Positions 15,500-25,192 are shown, numbered from the stretch's first letter. The stretch: 35,963 bases of DNA from an uncultured beta proteobacterium (GCA_903894155.1 CAITPF010000473.1:1-35963); one strand, 5' to 3'. Made by a program: numbers and translations. Notes: a model not told the origin generated them from the sequence alone.

Positions 15500-16831
15500 T
15501 CAAAACAATTTCGGTGCCTCGCCACCGGTTCCGTCGAACAGGCGCGTGTATCGGTAAGGCGACGGATCCACGATCGGCGTGTCCCCGGTGACCAGTTGCG
15601 CGGTCAACTCCCCCGCAGCCGGGCCGATCCCAAAACCGTGTCCGCTGTAACCGGTGGAAATCACCAGCCCGGGCAATTTGCCGACTGCGGAAATCACCGG
15701 GATTGCATCGGGCATGCTGTCGATCGCTCCCGCCCAGGCTTGCGTGACCTGAAGGTCGCGCAGCGCAGGATAGGCCGCGCGCAGGGCTTCGATCCCTTCT
15801 TTCACGATGGCGGGATCAGGCCAGGGGTCAAGCACCCGGGTGCGCTCGAAAGGCGACACGGCGTCGTCGCTCCAGCGACCCAGCGCCTCGGGGCCCTCGA
15901 AAAACGATCGGCCGATCCTGAAGCGCAACCCCCTGAACCGTAACCGCAACAGCGGCAGAAAGTAACGCGTGTACTTGATCCCGCGCGGAGTGATCTCAAG
16001 CCGCCCGCGACCGTTGAGCGAGACCGTATAACTGCCATCCAGTCGAGGGCGAATCGTGAACTGCGGCGTGTAGAGCGGGGTCTTGATGATGCCGGGTGCT
16101 GCGCTTGTGCGAAATGCGGTACCGCGGACATTGGCCTGGGGCAAGTCAATCCCAAGGCGCGCGCAAAAGCGTGAGGTCCAGGCGCCGCCGGCGCAGACGA
16201 CGGCCTGGGTGCGGATGACACCGCGCTCCGTGACGACGCCGCTGACCCGTCCGCCGGAGGTTTCGATTCCGCGGGCGGCGCATTCCTGATGGATTGTTGC
16301 GCCGTGGCTTCTGGCAGCCTCGGCGATCAATGTCGTGGCCAGGCCTGGCTCGGCGGATCCGTCGGTCGTGCAGGTCGTGCCGCCCAGCCATTTTGTGTCA
16401 CAACCCGGGGTCATCGCTTGCGCTTCCCGGGCGCTGAGCGTGCGGCTGGGCACGCCGTATTGGCTGGCCATCCGGTTCCAGTCATCCCATAGCGCGATGT
16501 CGGCGGCGACGTCGCTGACGAAGGACAGGCCCGTCTTGCGAAAACCGGCATCCGCGCCGATTTCGGCCGCCAGGCGATCCCATGTCGCAAGGCTCTTGAT
16601 GACCAGCGGGATTTCCCGCTCATCGCGGTTTTGCTGCCGGCACCAGCCCCAGTTGCGACTTGATTGCTCCGCACCGACCTGGCCCTTGTCGAGCAACGCG
16701 ACTCGAAGCCCCTTGCGGGCGAGGTAGTAGGCCGTTGACGCGCCGACGATGCCGGCGCCGATCACGACGACGTCGGCCTGTGCCGGTAGCGTTGGATCGC
16801 TGTCTATTGGTTTCAGGTCACTGACGGGCAT
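15500..16831 (-). CDS. DadA-like FAD-dependent oxidoreductase
   Basis: A 443-residue FAD enzyme of the DAO/DadA fold, which oxidises D-amino acids, sarcosine/glycine-type amines or related compounds. The N-terminal Rossmann motif is VVVIGAGIVGASTAYYLARKG, followed by VALLDKGQVGAEQSSRNWGWCRQQ. The C-terminal FAD segment is GLVISTGYSGHGFGIGPAAGEL. I start at 16831, where AAGGTG lies just upstream. The in-frame extension to 17014 runs through the heptamer array and encodes a repetitive peptide, so it is not coding. It is divergent from hyuA, and together they may degrade a cyclic amide or amino acid derivative. No separate small subunit is present, so it may reduce oxygen or quinone directly. 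Confidence 0.88.
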   Translation of the reverse strand: MPVSDLKPIDSDPTLPAQADVVVIGAGIVGASTAYYLARKGLRVALLDKGQVGAEQSSRNWGWCRQQNRDEREIPLVIKSLATWDRLAAEIGADAGFRKTGLSFVSDVAADIALWDDWNRMASQYGVPSRTLSAREAQAMTPGCDTKWLGGTTCTTDGSAEPGLATTLIAEAARSHGATIHQECAARGIETSGGRVSGVVTERGVIRTQAVVCAGGAWTSRFCARLGIDLPQANVRGTAFRTSAAPGIIKTPLYTPQFTIRPRLDGSYTVSLNGRGRLEITPRGIKYTRYFLPLLRLRFRGLRFRIGRSFFEGPEALGRWSDDAVSPFERTRVLDPWPDPAIVKEGIEALRAAYPALRDLQVTQAWAGAIDSMPDAIPVISAVGKLPGLVISTGYSGHGFGIGPAAGELTAQLVTGDTPIVDPSPYRYTRLFDGTGGEAPKLF

Positions 16832-16909
16832 GACGTCACCTTGCAAATGCTTGCGCACCAAAACGAATCTTGCTAGTGTGTGCGAACAAAAGATATTACC
16901 GCATCGTCG

Positions 16910-16999
16910 TGCGGTATGCGGTATGCGGTACGCGGTACGCGGTACGCGGTATGCGGTATGCGGTATGCGGTATGCGATACGGTACGGTACGGTACGGAT
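16910..16999. repeat. 7-bp tandem array with a 5-bp tail between divergent promoters
   Basis: Ten heptamers of the type (T/C)GCGGTA fill 16910-16979: three with T, three with C, three with T and a tenth reading TGCGATA. Three 5-bp CGGTA units follow at 16980-16994 and then CGGAT. The array lies 78 bp before the DadA-like start and about 40-60 bp before the hyuA start, so it occupies the shared promoter space. The units contain no stop codon in any frame, which is why long spurious frames run across it. Copy-number change would alter promoter spacing. Confidence 0.93.
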
Positions 17000-17040
17000 C
17001 AGAAAAACAATCACTGCGCGGTTCCAGGGGGACTACATCG

Positions 17041-19098
17041 ATGCTGAGTGTTGGGGTCGACATTGGGGGCACGTTCACGGACGTTGTTTGCCGTGACGCG
17101 GATGGGCGCCTGAGCTACTTCAAGCTGCCGACGACACGCAAGGACGAAAGCCTTGCGGTTCTTGAGGCGGTCGAGCAGATCGTGCGCGAGCAGGGCCAGC
17201 CCGCCAGCGCCATCACGCGCTTTGGCCACGGCACGACGGTCGCGACCAACGCGGTGCTCGAGCGGCGTGGCGCCGTGATCGGGTTGTTGACGACCAAAGG
17301 GTTTCGCGACGTGCTGGAAATCGGCCGGCAGATGCGCCACCAGATGTACGACATCATTCTCAAACCCGAGACGCCCGGGTTTCTGGCGCCGGGTGAGCGG
17401 CGCATCGAGGTGCGCGAGCGGGTCGACGCCCAGGGCGAAGTGCTGGTGCCGTTGAATGAGGATGACGTGCGCGAGGCCGCGCGGCAACTCGTCGCACTGG
17501 GGGTGGAGGCGATCGCGATCTGTTTTCTGTTTTCCTTTCGCAATCCGGCACACGAGCGGCGCGCGCGCGAGATCATCGAGGCGGAATTCCCGCAGATCTT
17601 CGTCGGCGTCTCGCATGAGGTCGATCCGGCGTTCCGGGAGTACGAGCGCACGGTGGTCACGGCCTTCGACGCGTACGTCAAGCCGGTGATCGATCGCTAC
17701 CTGGGACGCCTGGAGCAAGGCCTGGCCAGGGCAGGTGTCGGGGCACCGCTGCAGGTCGTCCAGTCGCGCGGCGGGCTCATGGCTTCGCCGATCGCGCGTC
17801 GACGCCCCGTGCGCCTTTTTCTTTCTGGTCCGGCAGCAGGCGTCATCGGCGCGAAAATCGCGGGCGCGACTGCTGGCGTAACGGACCTGATTACGGTCGA
17901 TATTGGCGGGACAAGTTGCGACATCGCGCTGATCAGTCAGGGCAAGGCGCTGGTGCGTGCTGACGGCCTGGTCGACGGCTATCCGGTCCGCGTGCCCATG
18001 GTGGACGTGAACTCGATCGGCGCCGGCGGCGGCAGCATCGCGTGGCTCGATTCGGCGGGAGGCTTGCGGGTCGGCCCGAAGTCAGCCGGCAGCGAGCCGG
18101 GGCCGGCATGCTATGGCCGCGGGGGGGAGTTGCCCACGGTGACGGATGCCTCGATCGTGTTGGGCTATATAGACCCTGGCTACTTCGCCGGCGGCACGCT
18201 TTCGCTCAAGCCTGAACTGGCTGCGGATGCAATTCGCAAGCACATCGCCGATCCCCTCGGGTTGTCGGTGCATGAGGCCGCGCTTGGAATCCATCGCGTG
18301 CTGAACGCGCAGATGGCCGAAGGCATCCGTCTCGTGTCGATCCGCCAGGGCCTTGATCCCCGCCTGTTCGCGCTGCTGCCGCTTGGCGGGGGTGGCGGCG
18401 TGCATGCGACTGCGCTTGCCAGGGACCTGGCGATCGACCGCATCGTCGTGCCGCGATTTCCGGGCGTCCTGGCGGCAGCCGGCCTGTTGGCAGCGCCAGT
18501 CGAGCATGAAGTGTCCGCGGCGTTTGGCCGGGCGTTGACGGGATTGTCGGTTGGCGACGTACGGGCCGGGCTTGATGCGCTCGATGTCCAGGCACATGCC
18601 CTGATGGAACAAGAGGCGATCGGCGCGTCGCCGATCACGACGCATTATTACGCCGACGTCTGCTATATCGGTCAGGCCTATACGATCGAAGTGCCGGTGC
18701 GGCTCGATGAACGCGCGCCGCTTGAGCGGCTCTACGACGATTTCCTCGAACTGCATGCGCGCATCTACGGCCACAGTACCCGCACGCCCGCACGCGTGGT
18801 CAACCTGCGAACCGTGCATCAGGCGGGCGGTTTCGATCGCCTTGAGGAGCATGCCTACACGCCTGCCCACGGTGATCCGGTCAAGGGCGTGCGATCCATC
18901 CTGGTGGCAGGCCATCACGATTTCGTGCCTGCGGTGGTGCTCGATCGTGCCGCAATGCCGATAGGCTACACGCTGGCCGGGCCGGCCGTGATCGAACAGA
19001 CAGATACGACGACGTTAGTCGAGCCTGGATGGGAAGGGCGGGTCGATGGAGCCGGCAACGTGATCCTTGAACGCGTCCCGGAGGTGAATCATGGATAG
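17041..19098 (+). CDS. Hydantoinase/oxoprolinase family protein, HyuA-type subunit
   Basis: A 685-residue ASKHA-fold ATPase subunit of the hydantoinase A / N-methylhydantoinase / 5-oxoprolinase / acetone-carboxylase beta superfamily. The first phosphate-binding motif is VGVDIGGTFTDVV at the N-terminus and the second is TVDIGGTSCDIALI in the middle. LPLGGGGGVHATALARDL and the C-terminal GPAVIEQTDTTTLVEPGW are also typical. Such subunits activate a cyclic amide or ketone with ATP. The start at 17041 is preceded by AGGGGG nine bases upstream. The upstream frame through the repeat array is rejected. It overlaps the HyuB-type gene by 8 bp. Substrate could be 5-oxoproline, a hydantoin or a relative and cannot be resolved by reading. 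Confidence 0.92.
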   Translation: MLSVGVDIGGTFTDVVCRDADGRLSYFKLPTTRKDESLAVLEAVEQIVREQGQPASAITRFGHGTTVATNAVLERRGAVIGLLTTKGFRDVLEIGRQMRHQMYDIILKPETPGFLAPGERRIEVRERVDAQGEVLVPLNEDDVREAARQLVALGVEAIAICFLFSFRNPAHERRAREIIEAEFPQIFVGVSHEVDPAFREYERTVVTAFDAYVKPVIDRYLGRLEQGLARAGVGAPLQVVQSRGGLMASPIARRRPVRLFLSGPAAGVIGAKIAGATAGVTDLITVDIGGTSCDIALISQGKALVRADGLVDGYPVRVPMVDVNSIGAGGGSIAWLDSAGGLRVGPKSAGSEPGPACYGRGGELPTVTDASIVLGYIDPGYFAGGTLSLKPELAADAIRKHIADPLGLSVHEAALGIHRVLNAQMAEGIRLVSIRQGLDPRLFALLPLGGGGGVHATALARDLAIDRIVVPRFPGVLAAAGLLAAPVEHEVSAAFGRALTGLSVGDVRAGLDALDVQAHALMEQEAIGASPITTHYYADVCYIGQAYTIEVPVRLDERAPLERLYDDFLELHARIYGHSTRTPARVVNLRTVHQAGGFDRLEEHAYTPAHGDPVKGVRSILVAGHHDFVPAVVLDRAAMPIGYTLAGPAVIEQTDTTTLVEPGWEGRVDGAGNVILERVPEVNHG

Positions 19099-20779
19099 CA
19101 CGCAAGCAAAACCCCAGACGAGGCTCGACCCGATCACCGTCGAGGTGGTTCGTCACAAGCTCGAGGGCATCGCCAACGAGATGGAATCGACGCTGCTGCG
19201 CAGTTCGTTCTCGCCCATCGTCAAGGAGGGGCTTGACGCTTCGGCCAGCCTCTTCACGCGCCGCGGGGAAACGCTCGCGCAAGCCTGCGCGGTGCCGATC
19301 CACCTGGCCACGCTGATCCCTGTCGTGCAGACTTTCATCCGGGAGTTTCCGATCGACACGATGTGCGAGGGCGACGTGTACATCATGAACGATCCCTACC
19401 TCGGCGGGACGCACTTGCCAGACATCGCACTGGTGACGCCGATCTTCCATGAGGGCATGGTGCTGGCACTTTCAGCCGCGATGACGCACCACCAGGACGT
19501 CGGTGGGATGACGCCGGGGTCGATCCCGACCAATGCCACGGAAATTTTCCAGGAAGGCATTCGCATTCCGCCCCTGAAACTGCGCGATGCCGGCGTCATG
19601 AACGACACGCTGGTCAAGATGTTGCGGCTCAACGTGCGTATCCCGGATACGTTCATGGGTGACATCCATGCGCAGATTGCAAGTTGCCAGATCGGCGGGC
19701 GCAGGCTTTCCGAACTCGCCCAGGCGATCGGCGTGGAGTTGCTCGAGGACATTTTTGATGAACTCCTCACGCGCTCGGAGAAGATGACCCGTGAGGCGCT
19801 GCGCGCGATCCCCGAGGGCACCTATCACTACACGGACTACCTGGACAATGACGGCATTGATCTTGACCGCCATGTGCCGATCACGGTGGCCGTGACGGTG
19901 AAAGATGCCAGCATTCATATCGACTTCACGGGCACCGGCGCGCAACTCAAGGGGCCGTTCAACTGCGTGCCGTCGGGATCCCAGGCTGCGGCGTACTTTG
20001 CCGTGCGCGCGCTGACGGATCCGACGATTCCGACCAACGCCGGCTGTTTCCGGCCCGTGACGCTGCATCTGCCCAAGGGGTCGCTGGTGAACCCCGTGGC
20101 GCCGGCTCCGGTCGGTTCACGCACCGCGACGATCAAGCGAATTACCGGATGCATCCTGAGCGCGTTCAAGGAAGCGATGCCGGACAAGGTTCCGGCCGAT
20201 TCGGGTTGCGAATTGCTGGTGATCGCATTCGGCGGTCGTCTTCCCGATGGCAAATCCTTCGTGACGGGCGAACTCATCGCGGCGGGCGCGGGCGCGGGGC
20301 CGCATTCCGATGGCGTGGACGTCATCGAGACCGATGCGACCAACTGCATGAATCTTCCAGCCGAAGCGATGGAGATGGAGGCGCCCATCCGGGTGCATCA
20401 GGTGGCGCTTGCCCGCGATTCGGGCGGCGCGGGCCGCCAGCGGGGCGGTTTGGGGATCATCAAGGAATTCGAGTCGCTCGTCGACGGGGTCACGATGACG
20501 CATCGCGGGGAGCGCCATTACTACGCGGCACAGGGTTCGCAAGGCGGTCTGGCGGCTGCGAAGGCGGTGTCGGTCCTGCACCGCGCGTCAGGCAGCGAAG
20601 AGATCATTGCGTCCAAACTCGTCACAACGATGAATCGGGGCGATCGATTGATCGTCCAGACGGCAGGCGGGGGGGGCTTCGGCGATCCTCATGAACGCAG
20701 TCCGGAGGCAGTCGCCGAGGATGTGCGTAACGGCAAGATCAGCGAGCAGGCCGCGCGCGCGGTCTATTCGCGCGATTGA
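19091..20779 (+). CDS. Hydantoinase/oxoprolinase family protein, HyuB-type subunit
   Basis: A 562-residue hydantoinase B/oxoprolinase-family subunit, partner of the HyuA-type protein. Family segments include DPITVEVVRHKLEGIANEME at the start, NDPYLGGTHLPDIALVTPIF, DFTGTGAQLKGPFNCVPSG and a glycine-rich end QTAGGGGFGDPHERSPE. The 8-bp overlap with the upstream gene indicates coupled expression and a complex. A TRAP transporter operon follows after 55 bp, so the enzyme and its substrate importer are probably coexpressed. No acetone-carboxylase gamma subunit is present, which favours a hydantoin or oxoproline type of substrate over ketone carboxylation. Confidence 0.92.
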   Translation: MDSTQAKPQTRLDPITVEVVRHKLEGIANEMESTLLRSSFSPIVKEGLDASASLFTRRGETLAQACAVPIHLATLIPVVQTFIREFPIDTMCEGDVYIMNDPYLGGTHLPDIALVTPIFHEGMVLALSAAMTHHQDVGGMTPGSIPTNATEIFQEGIRIPPLKLRDAGVMNDTLVKMLRLNVRIPDTFMGDIHAQIASCQIGGRRLSELAQAIGVELLEDIFDELLTRSEKMTREALRAIPEGTYHYTDYLDNDGIDLDRHVPITVAVTVKDASIHIDFTGTGAQLKGPFNCVPSGSQAAAYFAVRALTDPTIPTNAGCFRPVTLHLPKGSLVNPVAPAPVGSRTATIKRITGCILSAFKEAMPDKVPADSGCELLVIAFGGRLPDGKSFVTGELIAAGAGAGPHSDGVDVIETDATNCMNLPAEAMEMEAPIRVHQVALARDSGGAGRQRGGLGIIKEFESLVDGVTMTHRGERHYYAAQGSQGGLAAAKAVSVLHRASGSEEIIASKLVTTMNRGDRLIVQTAGGGGFGDPHERSPEAVAEDVRNGKISEQAARAVYSRD

Positions 20780-20834
20780 ATTGATTTCACGGCGCAGGTT
20801 TCGGTTCACGCGCTCAATCACCAAGGAGATGATG

Positions 20835-21869
20835 ATGGAGAAATTGCGTTTTCGAGTGAGTGGCTGGCTGGTGGCCCTGATGGGGCTGATCCTGGGGTTC
20901 TGGGCGTTGCCTGCGCTTTCGCAACCCGTTGAATGGAAAATGCATATCGTCTGGGTTCCGGCCCGGGACGAAGCTAAGGCCTATCAGAAATTCGTCGACC
21001 TTGTGAACGAGCGCGCCAAGGGCAAACTCAACATCACGCTGCACTCGGGCGCCACGCTGGGGATCAAGGATGCCGACATGCTGCGCGTGCTGCCCCCGGG
21101 CAACGTGATCCAGATCGCCGGGCTTTACCCGGGCTATATGACGCGCGACTTGCCCGAATACGCGGTGACCGTGCCGCCCGGCGTGATCAAGGATGCCGAG
21201 ACGCTGGTCAAGATCCTGCCCACGCTGACGCAGATCTATCAGGAGACCTACGATAAGTGGGGCATCAAGCTGCTTGGCTACATCGCGCACCCTGTGCGCG
21301 ACACGCACATCTATTGCAAGGAGCCCATCAATACGCTGGCCGGGCTCAAGGGCAAGAAGTTGCGGGTTTGGGAAAAGTTCCACGTCCAGACGTTTGAGAC
21401 GCTGGGCATCGCAGCCCAGGTCGTCGGCCAAAACGACCTGTACCTGGCCATGCAGACAGGGGTGATCGACTGTGCGGTCTATCCGATTGGCTTTGCCAAC
21501 ACGATCGCGCTGCAGGAAGTCGCGCCCAATGCGGCCTATCTGTTCCCCTACGTGCTGCATCCGCTGAACCTGATCGCCTCCAGGAAGGCGTTTGACGCGC
21601 TTCCGGCCGATGTGCAGAAGATCGTGCAGGATACCGCCAAGGAAGTGGAGCAAATGACCGTCGCTGCCTATGTCAAGGGCGATCTGGACAAGGAAGCCGT
21701 CCTGGTGTTCCAGCAGAAAGGGGGCAAACTGCTGCCGCCGTTCTCGGCGCAAGACCAGGCTGCATTCCAGAAGGCCGCCCGCGATGTGTGGGATCGGGAG
21801 GCCAAGGCGATCAGCCCGCAGGCGCAACAAAACCATGATGCGGTGATCAAGGCGATCGGGAGCAATTAG
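20835..21869 (+). CDS. TRAP transporter solute receptor DctP
   Basis: A 344-residue periplasmic receptor of the DctP/TAXI-like TRAP family. Residues 1-28 are a signal peptide ending ALPALSQ. Family features include LHSGATLGIKDADMLRVL, GKKLRVWEKFHVQTFETLG and the ligand-contact segment MQTGVIDCAVYPIGFANTIALQE, though the usual arginine-rich binding pattern is only partly clear. Three consecutive ATGs occur. I chose the last because AAGGAG at 20823-20828 is then spaced six bases from the start. It lies between hyuB and the two TRAP membrane genes, suggesting it binds the hydantoinase-pathway substrate, probably a carboxylate. Confidence 0.9.
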   Translation: MEKLRFRVSGWLVALMGLILGFWALPALSQPVEWKMHIVWVPARDEAKAYQKFVDLVNERAKGKLNITLHSGATLGIKDADMLRVLPPGNVIQIAGLYPGYMTRDLPEYAVTVPPGVIKDAETLVKILPTLTQIYQETYDKWGIKLLGYIAHPVRDTHIYCKEPINTLAGLKGKKLRVWEKFHVQTFETLGIAAQVVGQNDLYLAMQTGVIDCAVYPIGFANTIALQEVAPNAAYLFPYVLHPLNLIASRKAFDALPADVQKIVQDTAKEVEQMTVAAYVKGDLDKEAVLVFQQKGGKLLPPFSAQDQAAFQKAARDVWDREAKAISPQAQQNHDAVIKAIGSN

Positions 21870-21960
21870 TGCCGCGCACCGGCGGATCGGACGGGACGCC
21901 GTTGCCCGCATGGGCGCGGCTGACGGCGTCGTCCCTGAGCCGGGCGCAACGGAGATGAGC

Positions 21961-22482
21961 ATGGACACGCTGGAACGCTTGCTGTTGCGGATATCCCGCG
22001 GCCTGACTTATCTTGCGACGATCTCGCTGCTGCTCATGACCGCGCTCGTGATCACTTCCTCGATCATGCGCTACTTCGTTGGCAGGCCGTTTCGCTTCAC
22101 CGAGGAACTCGTGGCGTTGCTCTATATGGCGATGGTTTACCTCGCCATTCCGCTGGTCACCGCGCGGCGCGCCCAGATCACGGTCTCGGTGCTGCCCGAG
22201 CGTCTGACAGAGCGGCTCGCCGGCTTGCTTCGCGTGGGCAGCGCACTGGTCATGGTCGGGTTCTGCACCTGGTTCATGATCGAGGCCTGGGATTTCTCGG
22301 AGTATTCACGTCGACTGAGCTCCAAGACCGAGCAGTTCGACATTCTGCTCTGGCCTTGGATGGCGCTGATCCCGGTCACTTTGGGATTCACGACACTCAT
22401 CGAGATCTTTTACCTGTTCCACAAGCCCAGCCCGTCCGCAGTTGAATCGGGCCAGGCGTTGCCGATCGGGGATGGTCTCTGA
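21961..22482 (+). CDS. TRAP transporter small permease DctQ
   Basis: A 173-residue membrane protein with four hydrophobic segments, the DctQ-type small subunit of a TRAP importer. SSIMRYFVGRPFRFTEELVALLYMAMVYLAIPL is characteristic. I start at 21961, since GGAG sits six bases before it. Earlier in-frame ATGs at 21910 and 21955 are less well placed. The stop codon overlaps the dctM start (TGATG). It would anchor DctM and couple sodium-driven uptake of the ligand captured by DctP. Confidence 0.88.
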   Translation: MDTLERLLLRISRGLTYLATISLLLMTALVITSSIMRYFVGRPFRFTEELVALLYMAMVYLAIPLVTARRAQITVSVLPERLTERLAGLLRVGSALVMVGFCTWFMIEAWDFSEYSRRLSSKTEQFDILLWPWMALIPVTLGFTTLIEIFYLFHKPSPSAVESGQALPIGDGL

Positions 22483-23780
22483 TGCTCTGGGTCGTACTCG
22501 GTTCTTCCCTGCTGGGTTTTGCCGCTTTTGGTGCGGCGCTTGGCGCCACCATGGGGCTCAGCGGATTCATCATCCTGCAGTTTTTCGCCAACGGCGCCAC
22601 GCACCTGGGCATCTCTGCGGCGTGGGATCTGATGAACAATTTCACCTTCAGCGCCATCCCGATGTTCCTGCTGCTGGGCGATCTTCTGGTGGCCAGCGGC
22701 CTGTCTAGCCGAATCTACGCAGGGATATCGCCGCTGTTCGAACGGGTGCCGGGGCAATTGCTGCATGCCAATATCGCCGTGTCGACTGTCTTTGGCGCGA
22801 TCAGCGGATCGAGCGCCGCGACTTCCGCCGCGGTCGGCTCGATCGCCTATCCCGAGTTGGCCAAGCGCGGCTATTACCTTCCGTCGGTTGCTGCGTCGCT
22901 TGCCGCTGGCGGCACGCTGGGGCTGCTGGTGCCGCCCAGCCTGTCGCTGCTGATTTATGGCGCGTGGCAGGATGTGTCGATCGGCCGGCTTTTCCTGGCC
23001 GGCGTCGTGCCAGGGCTCATGATGGCCGGGTTGTTCATGGTTTATATCTGGATCGATTCGCGCCGCCGTCCACAAAACCTGCCCCCGCCGGCCGAACCGC
23101 AGCCGCTGGGCAAAGTGTTGCGCGGTCTGCTCAGCCTCTGGCCGCTCGCCATCCTGCTGGGCAGCGTGCTCGGGACGATTTATGCGGGCTTGGCGACCGT
23201 CACTGAGGCCGCCGGCCTTGGCGTGCTGGCGACGGTGCTCATGGGGCTGTTTATCGGGGACCTGACGCCGCGCAAGCTCTTCAGGGCGACGGTCGAGTCG
23301 ACGGTCAGTTTTGCCGCGCTCGCGTTCATCCTCATCGGCGCGGCGGTCCTGAGCCAGTCGATCACGATTCTTGGCGTACCCGCCGAACTGGTGGCCTACG
23401 CCAACAAACTGGCGCTATCGAAATATGAAGTCCTTGCTGCGGTGATCTTCTTTTACCTGATCATGGGCATCTTCTTCGATGGCATTTCCCTCATGCTCAC
23501 GACGGTGCCGTTTATTTTCCCCGTCATGACGGCGGTGGGTTTTGACCCCGTCTGGCTCGGCGTATTCGTTGCGATCATGATCGAGATCGGCATGCTCACG
23601 CCCCCGGTCGGCGTAAACCTTTTCATCATGCTCGCCATCGCGCGCGGGCGGATCACGATGAAGGAGTTGGGCCGCGAGTGCCTGCCGTACTGGATCATGC
23701 TGCTGATCGGCACGGCGTTGATGACGGTATTTCCGATGATCTCGCTCTACTTGCCTAATCTGGTTTTTGGTGTGAAGTAG
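22482..23780 (+). CDS. TRAP transporter large permease DctM
   Basis: A 432-residue, roughly 12-segment membrane protein of the DctM/TRAP large-permease family. Typical motifs are FTFSAIPMFLLLGDLL, SGSSAATSAAVGSIAYPELAKRGY, GTLGLLVPPSLSLLIYG and the C-terminal EIGMLTPPVGVNLFIM. It provides the sodium-coupled translocation path of the DctPQM importer encoded with hyuAB. It overlaps dctQ by one base. The length is normal and no defect is visible. Confidence 0.93.
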   Translation: MLWVVLGSSLLGFAAFGAALGATMGLSGFIILQFFANGATHLGISAAWDLMNNFTFSAIPMFLLLGDLLVASGLSSRIYAGISPLFERVPGQLLHANIAVSTVFGAISGSSAATSAAVGSIAYPELAKRGYYLPSVAASLAAGGTLGLLVPPSLSLLIYGAWQDVSIGRLFLAGVVPGLMMAGLFMVYIWIDSRRRPQNLPPPAEPQPLGKVLRGLLSLWPLAILLGSVLGTIYAGLATVTEAAGLGVLATVLMGLFIGDLTPRKLFRATVESTVSFAALAFILIGAAVLSQSITILGVPAELVAYANKLALSKYEVLAAVIFFYLIMGIFFDGISLMLTTVPFIFPVMTAVGFDPVWLGVFVAIMIEIGMLTPPVGVNLFIMLAIARGRITMKELGRECLPYWIMLLIGTALMTVFPMISLYLPNLVFGVK

Positions 23781-23834
23781 AATCCGCCACCAACGCCGCA
23801 ACCGGTGCGACTGGCAGGCGATTCAAAGGGACGT

Positions 23835-25145
23835 ATGCAGGCCGAAAAGCAGGACGCGCCATCGGTGCACCAGACTCCAGGCGCGAACGCGCTGGGCGGG
23901 GCACCGGTGCTTGCGGGCTGGAGACTGATGTTCCGCTTGTTCCTCCCGCTTTCGCTCGGCTATTTCGTTTCGTATTTTTTTCGCACGATCAACGCGGTGA
24001 TTGTTCCGCAGTTGACAGCGGATTTCGGTTTGACCGCTTCGTCGATCGGGTTGCTGACCTCGGTCTATTTCCTGGCCTTCGCGGGAATGCAGATCCCCAT
24101 CGGCCTGTTGGTTGACCGCTTCGGGCCGCGCAGGGTGCAGTCGGCGCTGCTGCTGGTTGCTGCCACTGGCGCCCTGGGGTTCGCGTTTGGCCGGACGCTG
24201 CCTGAGCTGATCGTCGCACGCGGTTTGATCGGGGCAGGTGTTGCCGGCAGCCTGATGGTGAGCTTCACGGCATTTGTGCTGTGGTTGCCGCCCGCGCGCG
24301 TGCCGGGCACGGTCGGGTTGTTGATGGCCTTTGGCGGGATGGGTGCCTTCGCGGCCGGCGCGCCGACGGCGCAATTCATTGCGACGGGCGGCGCCTGGCG
24401 CGATCTTTTTATCGCGCTGGCTGTTGGGGCGCTCGCCATTTCAGCCGTCGTCTTCACCGTGCTGCCCGAAAAATCCAGAAACCGGGCCGAGCCGCTCGGT
24501 GTCCTTCTTTCCGGTTTGCGTCGTGTATATGCCGATGGTGTGTTCTGGCGCGTGGCGCCACTGACCGTGGCGGTGCTTGGGTCTGGCTTTGCGATCCAGG
24601 GCCTGTGGGCCGGGCCCTGGCTGATGCAGGTTGCGCATCTGGATGCGAGCGGCGTCGGCATTCACCTATCCGCGATGGCGGTTGCCCTGATCCTCGGCGC
24701 CATCGCGTGCGGCCCGATCCTTTCTGTCGCCCAGCGTTTAGGGTTCAGCCTGCTACAGGCGGTCGGCGCCATGTCGGTTGTCTTCATCCTCGCGGTGGCA
24801 GGTCTCGTTCTGCAACTGACTGACTTGAGCCTGCCGCTGCTTGCGGTCGTCGCATTTCTCATCAACCCGATTTCGATGTCCTACGTTGCGCTGACGACGC
24901 GCTTCGATACGACCATGGCAGCACGCGTCACCACCGCGATCAATGCACTGGTGCTGGTGGGAAGTTTTCTCTTGCAATGGATCATCGGCGCGATCATCGG
25001 GCTCTGGCCCCCGATCGCGCCAGGGGTGTATCCCGCCGTCGCCTATCAGGCGGGATTCGGATTCGTCCTTTGCTGCCTGGTCGTTTCCTGGATCTGGTAT
25101 GTCGCTTCGCTGGCAAGATCCAATCGACTCCCCATGAAAACGTAG
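23835..25145 (+). CDS. MFS transporter
   Basis: A 436-residue major facilitator with about 12 membrane segments. The loop after the second segment reads GLLVDRFGPRRV, a good match to the MFS motif A. The chain starts with a polar, proline-rich tail of about 25 residues. I start at 23835, preceded by AAAGGGA, rather than at the upstream GTG at 23805. The gene lies 54 bp after dctM on the same strand and may belong to the same transcript, perhaps as an exporter or alternative importer. The substrate is unknown. It is convergent with a second MFS gene. Confidence 0.88.
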   Translation: MQAEKQDAPSVHQTPGANALGGAPVLAGWRLMFRLFLPLSLGYFVSYFFRTINAVIVPQLTADFGLTASSIGLLTSVYFLAFAGMQIPIGLLVDRFGPRRVQSALLLVAATGALGFAFGRTLPELIVARGLIGAGVAGSLMVSFTAFVLWLPPARVPGTVGLLMAFGGMGAFAAGAPTAQFIATGGAWRDLFIALAVGALAISAVVFTVLPEKSRNRAEPLGVLLSGLRRVYADGVFWRVAPLTVAVLGSGFAIQGLWAGPWLMQVAHLDASGVGIHLSAMAVALILGAIACGPILSVAQRLGFSLLQAVGAMSVVFILAVAGLVLQLTDLSLPLLAVVAFLINPISMSYVALTTRFDTTMAARVTTAINALVLVGSFLLQWIIGAIIGLWPPIAPGVYPAVAYQAGFGFVLCCLVVSWIWYVASLARSNRLPMKT

Positions 25146-25154
25146 GGCAGGAAA

Positions 25155-25192
25155 CTGACCCGTCCTGGCGCCAAGGATTCGCGAAGGGTCAG
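25155..25192. terminator. Nested inverted repeats between two convergent MFS genes
   Basis: CTGACCC (25155-25161) pairs with GGGTCAG (25186-25192) around an inner imperfect palindrome TCCTGGCGCCAAGGA (25163-25177). It is placed between converging stop codons and reaches over the stop of the minus-strand gene. No T-tract is present, so this is a possible bidirectional terminator only. Confidence 0.4.

Noticed and set aside
16870-17040. Upstream extension of hyuA and, on the other strand, of the DadA-like gene through the heptamer array
   Set aside because: The array has no stop codons, so frames pass through it by chance. Both real starts have ribosome-binding sites and begin with the conserved nucleotide-binding fold.
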